A DNA stretch of 64,000 nucleotides from Anthostomella pinea (taxonomy: Eukaryota; Ascomycota; Sordariomycetes; Xylariales; Xylariaceae). Positions 10,696 to 21,144 of the stretch are shown piece after piece (the stretch's first letter is position 1; every line of letters starts with the position of its first letter). The notes beneath the pieces were generated by a model, which saw only the letters and a program-made list of their open reading frames with translations, was not told the DNA's origin and searched no databases. The stretch covers positions 248,001 through 312,000 of the forward strand of contig CAUWAG010000020.1 in the NCBI GenBank assembly GCA_963556695.1. The letters run 5' to 3'. The translations under genes and the position numbers were made by a program.

Positions 10696-11360
10696 ATCGT
10701 AGATATGTATTCGATCCTGCCACACGAAATCAACGGCTTCGAGCCAGATCAAATTTGGGATTTTAGATTCAGGGTACGAGGTCAGTAGGATACCACTGCT
10801 GTTGGGATTGGGTTGAACAGGTATTCCAGGGGCGTAGGGGGATATAGGACAACAAGGGCCAAGGCAGCTCGTAGCAATGCCACAAGGTATCAGGCTAGAC
10901 TCAGTCACGACTAAAAGGCCGCGGATACGGACATCATTACTAAGTGACCTGGTGCCAGACAAAACCATTCGAGGGCACAGTCGTTGTCTCGTCGCGTAGG
11001 CGCAAGCCAACGTTGTCTTGGTCTCAAGACCTTCATCTGGCTGGAATAAGCAGTCTTCGATTAAGATTCCAGCTTTCATGCTTATTGCAGAGTGTTTGTT
11101 CCAAATTGTGTTATGTTCTGGTTGGGAGTCGCCAACAGTGGCAGGCATATATCTGTTCGTGTAGAGATGTTGCATGGGTAAGGAGTCACACAGGATCAAA
11201 GTCAACAGAAGTAAGGGCATGTGTCTATTACAACAGATGCCTATGTTCATCGTGCTAATCAGCTACATAGTACAAGCTGCAACACTTAAAGCCAGCCAAG
11301 AGTAGTGATGCACCTGGTTTATTCTAGCATGTCCTCCAAGGGGCGCTCAGCCTCTAGATC
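10696..11360. other. Convergent spacer between TRP4 and TRL1
   Basis: This 665-bp stretch holds the 3' ends of both flanking genes. At about 11038-11105 it contains CTGGAATAAGCAGTC followed by CATGCTTATT, which resembles the core of the MITE-like elements at 3-6 kb. I see no gene. Confidence 0.5.
11038..11105. repeat. Possible core fragment of the MITE-like element
   Basis: CTGGAATAAGCAGTC, ATTCCAG and CATGCTTATT occur in the same order as in copy C. The terminal inverted repeats are not recognisable around it. It may be an old, eroded copy. Confidence 0.35.
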
Positions 11361-13751
11361 CTATCTTGATTGGACCCCACGGACAACTCCTTTTACCGTT
11401 GGCTTGCCCTCAAACACCCACTCTCCAATCCCCGTCTCCTCTCCACTGCCAGCCTCAAGCCACCGTTGCAGCAGGTCGTTGCTCTCCTTAGGCTTGACTC
11501 CGTTGTCACGCGTGCCTACGGTGACATGCGCCACCTTATTGACGCAAGTCCACTTCACCTCCTCGTCAACCAGACGCACGACGATGGCCATGACGCGGTC
11601 GTTAAACACCACACGCTCGAGCATCACGTCGCACTCGCCCAGCTTGTCGGCTGGGTCCCTCTCCGCCTCGAGGGTGGTGTAGCGCTGCCATAGTTCTGGA
11701 TGCTCCTTGGCTGATACGCGGTGCATGAGCGTAACGTGGAAGCTTGGCTGGATGCGGCGTGTCTGCTGCAGCTGCTTGTAGAATCGCTGGGCCTCTGGAC
11801 CGACACCACTGAAGGCGGATTCAAGTGCTGCGTTGACATCTGCTGCTGGGATAGAGACGGACATGTACTCCAGAGGCTTGCGCTTGGGTGCCTGTGGCTG
11901 CTGGTTTCTCTGCTGCTTATCCTTTCTTCCGCCGCGATCTGGGATGGTGTGTTTCAACTCAGGCTTGTAATCGTGGATGGCGGCCTTGACCGCTTCATCC
12001 ATGTCCTCGGCACTGGGCAGATTAGGGATCAACGATGGATATCTCTTATGTAGCTCGTGTACAACTGTCTCCACGTTGGCTCGGCTGTCCTGGGCAGGGT
12101 CGAGGTCGATGACCAGATCGAAGCCGTCATCGGGCTTGCTTTCCGGGTTGCAAGGCTGAAATCTAACGATGAAGTTCTCCATGATACCAATAACCTTACT
12201 CTGGTCTGAAGCAGCTTGTATTGTCTGATGGTTGTCGCCGCGTCTCAGGACTCGCTCACGCGTGACTCTTCGAATCTCGTCGATATCTCCATGGGCAAAA
12301 TTCAGAGCAACGAGGCGGGCGTTCTTGTGCTGCTTCATGACGTCCGTTAGGATCTGCTCTCGCTCTCGTCGTTCCGAATTGTTGCGGTCTGCGATGACGA
12401 CCGGGTGTTCCATGAGGGAGGACATCACAGCCTGTACCATTCTGGCAGGCCGTCCTTTGCCTTGGATGTTGTCATTCTGAACGATTCCCCAGCCGAAAAG
12501 ATGCGTCAAAGCGATGCCCACAGTTGTCTTGCCACATCCGATCGTAGCAATAGGCACGAGGACGATATCGCTGGAGACGGTCGAGGCGGTGCTGCCAAAT
12601 TCCTTCTCAAAGTTGGCTGCATCTGATCCCTTCAGGTTCTTGAAAGCAAGGAAGTCGTCTCGGAGTGCGATAATGCCGTGGTTCAGGTTGTAGAGCTTGC
12701 CGAGCTTGGGGTCTGCAGCTAGTCTCTTGCGAGCATACAGGAGATACTCTTCAGTGATCTTCGTATGCTTCTTGTACTTGGGGGGTCTGCCGGCGATCAA
12801 TGCTTTGGTGCATTCTCGCCACTGACGGTACATCAAGTACGGCTCGTCGAACTTGTACTTGAAAAACCAGTCGTTGTAGGGTTTCTTCTCTGGATTCAAG
12901 GACATTCTGCAACGAATGACAAAGCCCTCCACGTCTCGGCCCTCGTGGGCACCTGACTCGGCAACGCCATCCAGGAAGGACTTGACCTTCTCGACGTCGT
13001 CAAATACCTGGAGCCCAACCTTACGGAAGCCCCACTCGTCGGCAAATTGCTGGACGAGATCGCTGGGGTATGTCATGAATTGGGGTATGTTGACGTTGAC
13101 GCCATGGAGGTAGAGGCCGGCTTTGTCGGGTCCGTAGGCGAGAATGTGCTCTTCGAACGAGTCGTCGCACAGTTCTGCGACGGCGGTGATGTTCCTTCGT
13201 CTCAACTCGCGAGCGAGCTTCTCTCTCGTCTTGCCTAGGGCAGCCAGCTGCTTGTCGATCCATTTGTCACCGGCACTGGCGTGACTCAATTCGGCATCAC
13301 CACGATCTCCGGTCGAATGTTTGCTACAGACAAGCAGGGTTCCATCCTCGAGACCACTGATGAAGATGATACATCCGTTCTCCTTCAAGGTGAGCTCGTA
13401 CGGGCCCTTAGTTCTGCGTTGGACGTTCTCCCACTTCGTCTCGGGCACCTCGCCGACGTTGAAGAACTTGTCGTAACCTCGGACAGCAATCTCATGGTCA
13501 CCGCGGCGATTCTTGGTGGTGAATAAACCGCGGGCGTATGTGGGCAGGTCAGGTCGTTTGTAGTCCCAGTCGTGGAAGCGCCAGGAGTCGACGGTGAAGC
13601 CGTCTCGCGAGCCCTGGATCTCGAAGGTTGTTTTCTTGGCCTTGAATCCCTTCTTCGTCCTGCTGATGCCGTCACTTAGGCCTCGGACTAGATTGGCGAC
13701 TTGTTGAGGGTCCTGCTCGCAATGCGGAGCCTGCACCCGGGGACTATCCAT
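11361..13751 (-). CDS. TRL1: Fungal tRNA ligase (three-domain)
   Basis: It joins tRNA halves after intron excision and also ligates HAC1-type mRNA in the unfolded-protein response. The frame encodes 796 residues from the ATG at 13751. Three domains are visible: an N-terminal adenylyltransferase/ligase with nucleotidyl motif KENG (Lys about 123), a central polynucleotide kinase with P-loop GCGKTT, and a C-terminal 2H cyclic phosphodiesterase with two HxT motifs (HVTLMHR and HVTVGT). The frame is open 25 codons further upstream to an ATG at 13826, which would add eight consecutive His residues encoded by a CAT/CAC repeat. I prefer the inner ATG because the added part is low-complexity. Intronless. 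Confidence 0.93.
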   Translation of the reverse strand: MDSPRVQAPHCEQDPQQVANLVRGLSDGISRTKKGFKAKKTTFEIQGSRDGFTVDSWRFHDWDYKRPDLPTYARGLFTTKNRRGDHEIAVRGYDKFFNVGEVPETKWENVQRRTKGPYELTLKENGCIIFISGLEDGTLLVCSKHSTGDRGDAELSHASAGDKWIDKQLAALGKTREKLARELRRRNITAVAELCDDSFEEHILAYGPDKAGLYLHGVNVNIPQFMTYPSDLVQQFADEWGFRKVGLQVFDDVEKVKSFLDGVAESGAHEGRDVEGFVIRCRMSLNPEKKPYNDWFFKYKFDEPYLMYRQWRECTKALIAGRPPKYKKHTKITEEYLLYARKRLAADPKLGKLYNLNHGIIALRDDFLAFKNLKGSDAANFEKEFGSTASTVSSDIVLVPIATIGCGKTTVGIALTHLFGWGIVQNDNIQGKGRPARMVQAVMSSLMEHPVVIADRNNSERREREQILTDVMKQHKNARLVALNFAHGDIDEIRRVTRERVLRRGDNHQTIQAASDQSKVIGIMENFIVRFQPCNPESKPDDGFDLVIDLDPAQDSRANVETVVHELHKRYPSLIPNLPSAEDMDEAVKAAIHDYKPELKHTIPDRGGRKDKQQRNQQPQAPKRKPLEYMSVSIPAADVNAALESAFSGVGPEAQRFYKQLQQTRRIQPSFHVTLMHRVSAKEHPELWQRYTTLEAERDPADKLGECDVMLERVVFNDRVMAIVVRLVDEEVKWTCVNKVAHVTVGTRDNGVKPKESNDLLQRWLEAGSGEETGIGEWVFEGKPTVKGVVRGVQSR

Positions 13752-14448
13752 GGTGGGCTGGTGATGGTGATGGTGATGGTGATGCCTGATGGATACTGTG
13801 AGGGGGTGAAGCACAGTCTGGGGCACGGGGACAGGTTGAATTGGGGACCTGAATGGATGAGAGGAAACGGAAACGAGAGGTCTGAGGTTGTTGAAAGTTG
13901 GGAGTGTTGTCAGGCGATAGAAGCGGCTAACAACAAACAGTCAGTGAGGTGTCTTATGTAGGCGCTTCAGGTGCTTGAGGAAGGTGCATACAACAACAAC
14001 CTCTTGTGAAAGCTGGAGGGCCTGACGACTGCCGGCATGAGTCACCTGGCCTGTACCTGTACCTTCCAGGTTATGTTGGTTGGTTCCTGCCCAACAGACT
14101 TGACTGACCTGGAGATCTAAGGCAACGGCGCAGCATGAAAATTAAAGCGGTATATTACTGAAATAAACGGTTATTCGTGATGAATACCTAGGTACCCTAT
14201 GCAACTTATTATTTTAGCCGCTTGACAGTCAGGTAGGGGCTGGTGGGGGTTTCCGCGATGCGTCATACCGAGCGCATACCCTTGTCAAATTCATTCATTA
14301 TTTTCACTTTGCCTTCACACTGTTGTGACTGACGACAATCAGGAAGTGAAGCTGCGCCGTTCCATTGCACATCTTCCGCTCAGGTACTACCGACTCTACC
14401 GTACTTCCTATTCCACCTCGACTTGCCCTTTGCAAACATTCCTCGACA
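13752..14448. promoter_or_regulatory. Divergent promoter region, TRL1 / ankyrin gene
   Basis: About 700 bp separate the two start codons. A GAT/GGT trinucleotide repeat lies at about 13758-13787, within a possible N-terminal extension of TRL1. The middle (14130-14220) is AT-rich. No specific site was recognised. Confidence 0.4.
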
Positions 14449-15105
14449 ATGTCCGCCAACCCGTTCCTCCTCGCTGCCGACAACAGCCCGGCACTTCTGC
14501 CCCTCCTTCGCGAAAACCCAGCGCTCGCCTCCCAACAGGATGCGCACGGCTACTCGCTCGTCCACGCCGCAGCCAGCTATAACCACCTCGACCTCTTACG
14601 AGCTCTGATCCGAGAATTCAATGTCGATGTCAACCTGCGCGACGAGGATAAAGAGACAGCACTGTTCGTCGTCGAGACTGTCGATGCCGCCCGGGTCCTG
14701 GTCGAGGAGTTGGGTGCCGATGTCATGATCCAAGGTGCCGATGGTAACATCGCCCCCCAGAAGATCAGTGAAGAGGGCGACTTCCCGCAAGTGGCCGAGT
14801 ACCTGAAGAGCAAGGAGGCCGGTCGCGTTGGGGATCTATTGAATGGAACCAACGGAGTGTCCCAGGATGGTACCGCGGCACCAACCTTGCCCGAAGGACT
14901 CGATATCTCCGTCAGCACCGTTACACCTGCCGAACAGAACGAGGCCGAGATAGACCCCGAGTTCCGTAGAAGGATAGAGCAGCTGGCCGACCGAGACGAT
15001 TTTCACACCGATGCTGGCCAGGCCGCCTTGAGAGAGCTTGTCCAAGACGCCATCGTCGGCGATCGTAACCTCGCAGATCGCAATGTCAGGTCGAGACAGG
15101 ACTAA
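14449..15105 (+). CDS. Ankyrin-repeat protein
   Basis: This is a single-exon frame of 218 residues. Residues about 20-110 form two to three ankyrin repeats; the phrase DAHGYSLVHAAASYNHLDLL is a textbook repeat, followed by DVNLRDEDKETALF. The C-terminal half is acidic and ends in Arg/Asp-rich sequence. No enzymatic motif is present, so it most likely acts as a binding or scaffold protein. Small ankyrin proteins of this size in fungi include the ribosomal-protein chaperone Yar1, but I cannot establish orthology from sequence alone. Its stop lies only 33 bp from the stop of the convergent Rpp40 gene, so the 3' UTRs must overlap. Confidence 0.85.
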   Translation: MSANPFLLAADNSPALLPLLRENPALASQQDAHGYSLVHAAASYNHLDLLRALIREFNVDVNLRDEDKETALFVVETVDAARVLVEELGADVMIQGADGNIAPQKISEEGDFPQVAEYLKSKEAGRVGDLLNGTNGVSQDGTAAPTLPEGLDISVSTVTPAEQNEAEIDPEFRRRIEQLADRDDFHTDAGQAALRELVQDAIVGDRNLADRNVRSRQD

Positions 15106-15138
15106 TAGAGCAATGAGGAGGATCGGAAAACCAAGTCA

Positions 15139-16494
15139 TCAATCGTGTCCCTTGGTCTCCCAGAGAAAGTATTCTCCTGGTGATTGTGGTGGTCTCAGAA
15201 TAGTGCAGTCTGTGCTGCTGTCAATGGTGCCCCGTGTGAGTGATGTTGCGCTCAACGAGAACCACGACTTGGAGGGAAGAGCAAAGATCACATCTGCCAA
15301 GGTCTGTCTGACCCAGGTTGGTGAAATGAAACCCTGCCAGCTGACCTTGCACAGCTTGCCTGCGTGGACCTCTTCGGAGTTGCCTGGAACCACGTAATCG
15401 GAGAGATAGGGGTCGATGCTATCGGTCTGGTCCAGTCGAGGGCTTTCCAGCCGAAGCAAAGATAGCCACTCATAGATCTCGGTCGCATACTCGTCCAGGT
15501 CGAGTCTGTTCTGATTCTCGAGGATAGCTTGTGGGGGCTTCAATGGTGGAATCTTTACGTCCAGACCACCAACAATGCCAGGAGACGATGTGTATCTAGT
15601 GGGGAAGTGCTGCGCCAAAGGGTCAGGATCAGGGGCTGGGTATCCTGTTAGTGAGCAGTTCTACATGAACGGCCTGGCGTGACTCACTTTGGGATAGGTT
15701 GCAGAACAGCCATGTCGTTGGCTTGTTGAACACATTCTTGCACGCATATACCAGTCTGTCAAACCCTTTCTTTCCGTGCAGCATTGAAGGACTTCGGAGA
15801 TCAAATTGGACGACTACGCAGACCGTTAGCATTTTTGTAAGGTAGATCCTGCGATGACTTGAACGTACTCCAGCGCGGCTTCAGCCCCCGTTTGCCCTTC
15901 ACGCCATGAGGTTTCCCAACAAGACCAGCTCGTTCATATGTCTCCTTTTCAAGGTACATAGTAAGGACCCCTGCAGGACCATGTCAGTTAGTGAATGGCG
16001 GCAAGCTTCGTGACAGGATGTTACGACGTACCTTCTTTCAGCGAGAAGACATTGTGAGAGTCGACTTTTCCCTCGGAAAGCATCATGGTATTGCCTGTTG
16101 TGACATACGTGAGCCACAAAACCTCAGCTCAAAGTCCAAGTGGGATATTTACCGATCTTGATGTATTGGGTAAAGAAGTCGCCCTCAAGGACCTGTCCAA
16201 GAGTCATGTTGACTCGATGGTACGTTGGCGCTCGAGCTGGATCTCCCGTGATCTGAGCCTGGACAAGTTGCAGTAGTTCCTCGGGAATGACCAAGTCGAC
16301 CTGGTTCATATCAGCACTGCAAGGTGTGTTTTGAGCTTGTGAAGTCTCACCTTGTGGACAAAGTCTTGCGCAAGTATACTGCTCCATGGCTTTCCCTTAT
16401 TAGGGAGCTGCTTGGGATCGGGATGTCCCATTGTGCCGTACGTGACGAAGCATTTCGACGTTTGGTAGACGCTAGGCGAGGGAAACGCGAACAT
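15139..16494 (-). CDS. RNase P / MRP subunit Rpp40-like
   Basis: Six exons can be joined in frame: 16494-16351, 16300-16153, 16094-16032, 15970-15869, 15813-15688 and 15644-15139. The five introns are 43-61 nt, with GTGAGA, GTAAAT, GTACGT, GTACGT and GTGAGT donors. The product is 362 residues, close to the roughly 360 of human RPP40. Conserved-looking blocks include LGQVLEGDFFTQYIKIG, YERAGLVGKP, then RW and FDLRSPSMLHGKKGFDRL, and a C-terminal YEWLSLLRLESPR. RNase P removes tRNA 5' leaders in the nucleus; Rpp40 is a protein subunit. Family assignment rests on my recognition of these blocks (Ribonuc_P_40 type). The gene is divergent from TRM11. Confidence 0.8.
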
Positions 16495-16994
16495 GCTGTG
16501 AGTCAAGTAATACTGGAAGCTCTCCAGGGGCTTCACCGAGGTTGTTGTCGGTTTTCAACGCGATGAGATAGCAGCGTCCTCGTCAGAAGGTGATTTTAAG
16601 GAGTTTAGTTGGACCCTCCGCCGCAAATTTAGGTCTGGCGATTCAGCTGATGCCTAAATGGTTGAGACGCAAGACAACTGTTGGACAGTTGCACCTTTTA
16701 TGCAACAAAAGGTTTCATGCATCTACGTATCATAGCCCCGTCACGACCCCTCGGCCATTTTCTTTATTGACTCGCCCCCCTTTTGTTCGTCCCTTCAGTC
16801 TTCGCAAGCCACCTGAACTTATTGAAGTTACTCACAACTGGATTTGACTCATCTTTTCGATTTCCGATATATCCCCATCGCCCAACTAGTTGAGTCTTGA
16901 CACCCAGATGGACAGGTCTACACGTCAAATACCCAATAAAAATTCTGCAGTGTCTTGGGCATTCTAGGGCAGCGCCCAACCACCTTCACACGCC
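16495..16994. promoter_or_regulatory. Divergent promoter region, Rpp40 / TRM11
   Basis: Exactly 500 bp lie between the two start codons, so the RNase P subunit gene and the tRNA methyltransferase gene may share control elements. No motif could be assigned by eye. Confidence 0.45.
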
Positions 16995-18538
16995 ATGGAG
17001 TATCTGATTCGGTTCTCCCAGCTGCACGAGACCTTTCGTTCAGCAGAGATTCAGGCTATCGCCGTAATTGAGGGTGTGGACCTGAGGGTCATATCCTACA
17101 GTGATGAGGTGAGTGACCGACGTCCACACCTGTGCGATGCGTACACTGACCATCATCCTAGTCTCCATTTTGCGTGGTGCGACTACCATCGGAAGATGCT
17201 GCGAGAGCAATCATGAGACGCTCGGTCTTGGCGCATGCTATTTATGAGCACTGGGGTACGGCGGACACCTACGACGAGTTGCACCCCATCATCAAGAGAG
17301 ACACTGCCCATCTGTGGCCGCAGTATGTCGAGCCATCCTTCAAGATGAACATTGATGCATACCAAGGCTCTCGCTCCTCGTCGAAGAAGCAGCTTGCCCT
17401 CATCAACTCCTTCTCCTATCTCCCATTCAAGGGACCTATCCGGCTTTCCTGTCCGGACCAAGAATTCACCATATTCGAACAGTGGGAGTTCGACGCTGTT
17501 CCATTGAACCTGCCTTCTCCGTTGAAGGTTCACTTCGGTCGGTTGATCGCGTGCGGCGTAAGGGACCTGATCCACACATTTGATCTGAAGAAACGAGATT
17601 ACATCAGTACGACCTCTATGGACTCGGAGCTGGCGTTGGTCACTGCCAACATTGCGCTTGCCGCTCCAGGCAAGATTTTCTATGACCCTTTCGTCGGTAC
17701 TGGAAGCTTCCCAATTGCCTGCGCCCATTTTGGAGCTTTAGGCCTCGGTAGCGACATCGATGGCCGTAGCGTGAGGGGAGACGGCGGGAAGAAGAGTTTG
17801 AGAGGCAACTTTCAGCAATACGGATTGGAAAAGCTGTTGGGTGACGTCTTCGTGTGCGACCTGACGAACAGTCCCGTACGCAGAGCTAGGATACTCGACG
17901 GCATCGTATGCGATCCACCATACGGAGTGAGGGAAGGGCTCAAAGTTTTGGGCTGTAAGGACCCCGAGAGTACACCCTGGGTAGTGGAGAAGGGAAGGAA
18001 GATGTACAGGTAAGTCATACAGTCAGTGTCGATGGGGATGTTACTAACTCGAACCAGGGACCCGGCATTCGTGGCGCCAAAGAAGCCATATAGTTTCATG
18101 GCCATGTTAGATGATATCCTCAACTTCGCCACGGACACACTGGTAGACAATGGTCGGATATCATTCTGGATGCCTACAGCCAACGATGAAGAGCAAGAAA
18201 TAGGTGTGCCGACGCACCCTTGCCTCGCGATCGTCGTGGTATGCACGCAGGTCTTCAACAAATGTAGGTGTACCAACTCCAACAATTTCTAATGGTGATA
18301 AGTTGGACTGACAGACGGATCAGGGTCTAGGAGATTGATCACTTATAGACGACTGCCAGATGCTGAGGTTGACTTGTCAGCACTCGCGCAGCAGAAGAAG
18401 ATGAAGCACGAAGCCCAGACGAACGGCATCAATGCAGACGACCTGAACCCTTTCCGCCGGCACTATTTCCGGGGTTTCAAGTCAGAGCAAGATCTTACAG
18501 ATGATGCTGCTACAGACAAGATATTGAACACGACCTGA
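16995..18538 (+). CDS. TRM11: tRNA (guanine-10-N2)-methyltransferase catalytic subunit
   Basis: It methylates guanine 10 of tRNA with SAM, together with the small partner Trm112. Exons are 16995-17108, 17162-18009, 18058-18263 and 18324-18538, giving 460 residues; introns are 53, 48 and 60 nt, the second with a perfect TACTAAC branch point. The N-terminal THUMP-related region ends near residue 170. The Rossmann methyltransferase fold follows: FYDPFVGTGSFPIACAHFG is the SAM-binding motif and DPPYGVREG is the N2-guanine methylase active-site motif. The last junction yields VFNKWSRRLITYRRL, a typical C-terminal block. Length fits the family (yeast 433). Confidence 0.93.
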
Positions 18539-19532
18539 AAACCTCCCACGCACATGGATGCTCCAAGCAGTCGGATAGACAGGCAGACAAACAGGAAGAT
18601 ATCTAGTTGCATAACGACCCAATCGCCAGTTACTACCGGGGTTTTCACGTGGTGAGAAGAAACCGACTTCTCCCACAGCAAGACACCTTGTCCCCGGCCT
18701 GGCAGTATCTGGTGGTTCGATGGATATGCCGCGACAAATCTGACCATGCACGTCAGTTCCGAATCAGCTGGTCCGTAAGCCGAACCGGTGAATCCGACGA
18801 GTACGTGCGGAGTGAAAAAGGGGAATCTGTTCAAGTTGAGGGCCCTTTATGGCGGCATCGGTATAGGATATGACGGGGAGATTGTGCTGGTCAACGGGGT
18901 GCGCCATGAACACCTATCCATCCCGTTTATAATACCGAACTCCGGGATGAACGGTACAACCCGACATCAAGCTTAGAACTGTCCATCCGTATCCAAGCTT
19001 GCTGCAATATCTATCAGCCCTACCTGAGCGACTGGTCTGAGCGGGTGAGCACGCGATAATATAGCCCTATGCAGGTAGCCTAGGTATGCTTAATGTACAG
19101 ACTTTTGGCCTTTGGAAGCCAACGTCAAGACGCTGTCAGGAGGCCGTAACTCTCGTACCAAAATTTAGGTTGGCTGTTTGCGCATGCTTTTACACTTCGT
19201 GACACGCAAGCTTGGCGTCTGAACCCCCCATGCCCGGTGAGGATGCTGACGACTTCTGGAACAACAACTTACCAGCTACCACGTGGCCCAGCTGCTTGGG
19301 TTGGTAACTCAGCTAAAGCTGTCCTCCCCCCTGCCCGTATTACAGACGCGGCGTCACAAGAGCCTTGAACCCATTCTGCCGAGCAGTTGCGGCCATCCAC
19401 TTATCGCTCACTGGCTCGACGTCGAGCAGCCCTACACCGTCGAATTGCAAATCGAAACGTTGGACCAGCGTCGCAATGACGATGTAAATCTCTGCCCATG
19501 CTAGACTTCAGGGGGCAGACAGTCAGCCAGCG
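18539..19532. other. Spacer, no gene recognised
   Basis: About 1 kb between the end of TRM11 and the end of the P450 pseudogene. Only short, overlapping open frames are present, none protein-like. Confidence 0.5.
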
Positions 19533-21144
19533 TCATGATGCGGACTTGGCGATAATCTGTGAACGATCACGAAATTCACGCAGGTTCTGTAGACGTGGAA
19601 GGATTGTGGCGACGAGGTAGACTTATTGCATTCCAAGGCACGCTCTAGCTCCGCGTCCGAATGGCTCGTATCCCTCCCGTGGTTTTATAACCGCGCCATT
19701 ACTGTCAAGCCACCGGCCCGGGTCAAATTTGCTGGGCTCTGGGTAAAGATTCTCATCCCGATGCATCAACAGGAGCGTCATGCCGACAGGGGTGCCAGCG
19801 GGAATGCGCCATTGACGGTACTGTAATTCGCGGTCGGGTGCTATTCGCTGTGAGCGCGATGCAATGGGTGTACTAAGTCGTAGTCCCTCCATGAGTACCG
19901 CAGTAAGGTACGGTGAGGCCTCGAGCGTCGCAAGATGGGCTCCGTCCTTTGTCTCTAGGTCAGACAGGTCGACACTGGAAGCAGTGAGCTCCTCTCTCAG
20001 GTGGCGGAGGACATCAGGGGAATTGAAAATGTGGTATGTCGTAACGCGCAGGGAGTTGGCAGTGGTCTCCATGCCGGCACTTGTGACAGTCATGACCTCC
20101 TCGGAGAGATGCTCGAAGGCCTTGTCGGACGGCGGAAGGTCAGAGGCCAGGACCTGGTGGACAATGGTGGGGGCATGTTCGCCTTTTCCAAGAGAGAACT
20201 CATCACCAGAGGCTTGAAACTGCGACAAGATATCTTGCGTGATTTTCATCATGCCCCACTGGGTGTTAAAACGCATTCCAGACCCGCACCCAGGTCAAGT
20301 GGCAGGACGAGGAGAGGTTGGATGCCGTTCGAGACTTGCCTCAATATACGACAGAAAGTTCAAGAGACCTTTGTCCCCCAATTTTTCGACGACACTGAGG
20401 GGCAAGGACTGCATCAGCGGACCGAACCAGCGGATGTGTTTGGTCGTGCGCCAGATCTCGCCTCCATTCTGCTGCAGCGTCGCTAGTTCGGCGTGGAAAT
20501 CGTCTGCCTCCAGATGGTTGAAGCTCCCACCGATGAGGACCTCGGTGGCGATATCCCTGGTCAAGGCGCTGATCGCATTTCCGAGGTTGATGGTCTCTCC
20601 ACTGGGGAGTGCACTCAGACGACGACACAGCTTTTCGGTCATGGATCCGATGACGCGGTGGTTCACGTTGGCCTTGGAGAAGAAGGGGTTGAGCGCGGCA
20701 CGACGGCGCTTGTGTTGGTACGAATCAAGAGTATGGAGAGTGGCTGTTGGCGCTCCGAAGGCCGCGGTGGCCCAACCGTACTTGTCCCAGCGCCCATCCT
20801 GGGTGTAAAGCTGCTTGTAAAAGGCAGGGTCGTTGACATGGAGCTCACACGGGCTTATTCGGACAATGGGGCATAGTCAGAGTCAGCTGGTGTGTGGTAT
20901 AACGGGAAGAAGCTGGGGGTCTACCATATTTCCTGTGCAGCTCTGCGATCTTGAAGGTGTACTGGCCGCCGCAGACGACATCATAATAAGCCTCGTACCA
21001 GCGAGTGAGTGCGGCCAGCGGCGGGCCGGGGAACCTCGCGAGCGGGTGCCAGTATAGTCTGTAGAAGGCCAGCCAGGGTAGGTAAAGCAGGGCGACGACC
21101 AGTGCAAGCCGTGCCCAAGACAGTCCCGCCAGATCAATGCCCAT
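19533..21144 (-). pseudogene. Cytochrome P450, decayed
   Basis: The start (21144) encodes an N-terminal membrane anchor followed by the proline hinge [18 protein letters not shown], typical of microsomal fungal P450s. All core motifs are recognisable: I-helix AGMETT, K-helix EGLR, FDPGRW, and the heme-cysteine loop FGRGARACLG. Three lesions are visible. The only intron (expected 20873-20924) starts GTAGAC but ends AT instead of AG where the frame requires the junction, and no alternative acceptor restores it. An in-frame TGA is at 20295-20297 in the middle of one continuous frame. A TAA at 19623-19625 follows directly after CLGMQ, with coding-like sequence (VYLVATILPRLQ) continuing in the same frame. 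No frameshift is needed. No biosynthetic partners are nearby. Confidence 0.85.

Noticed and set aside
10153..11250. Minus-strand open frame of 365 codons
   Set aside because: It overlaps the well-supported TRP4 coding region in antisense and then runs into intergenic DNA, with no recognisable domain.
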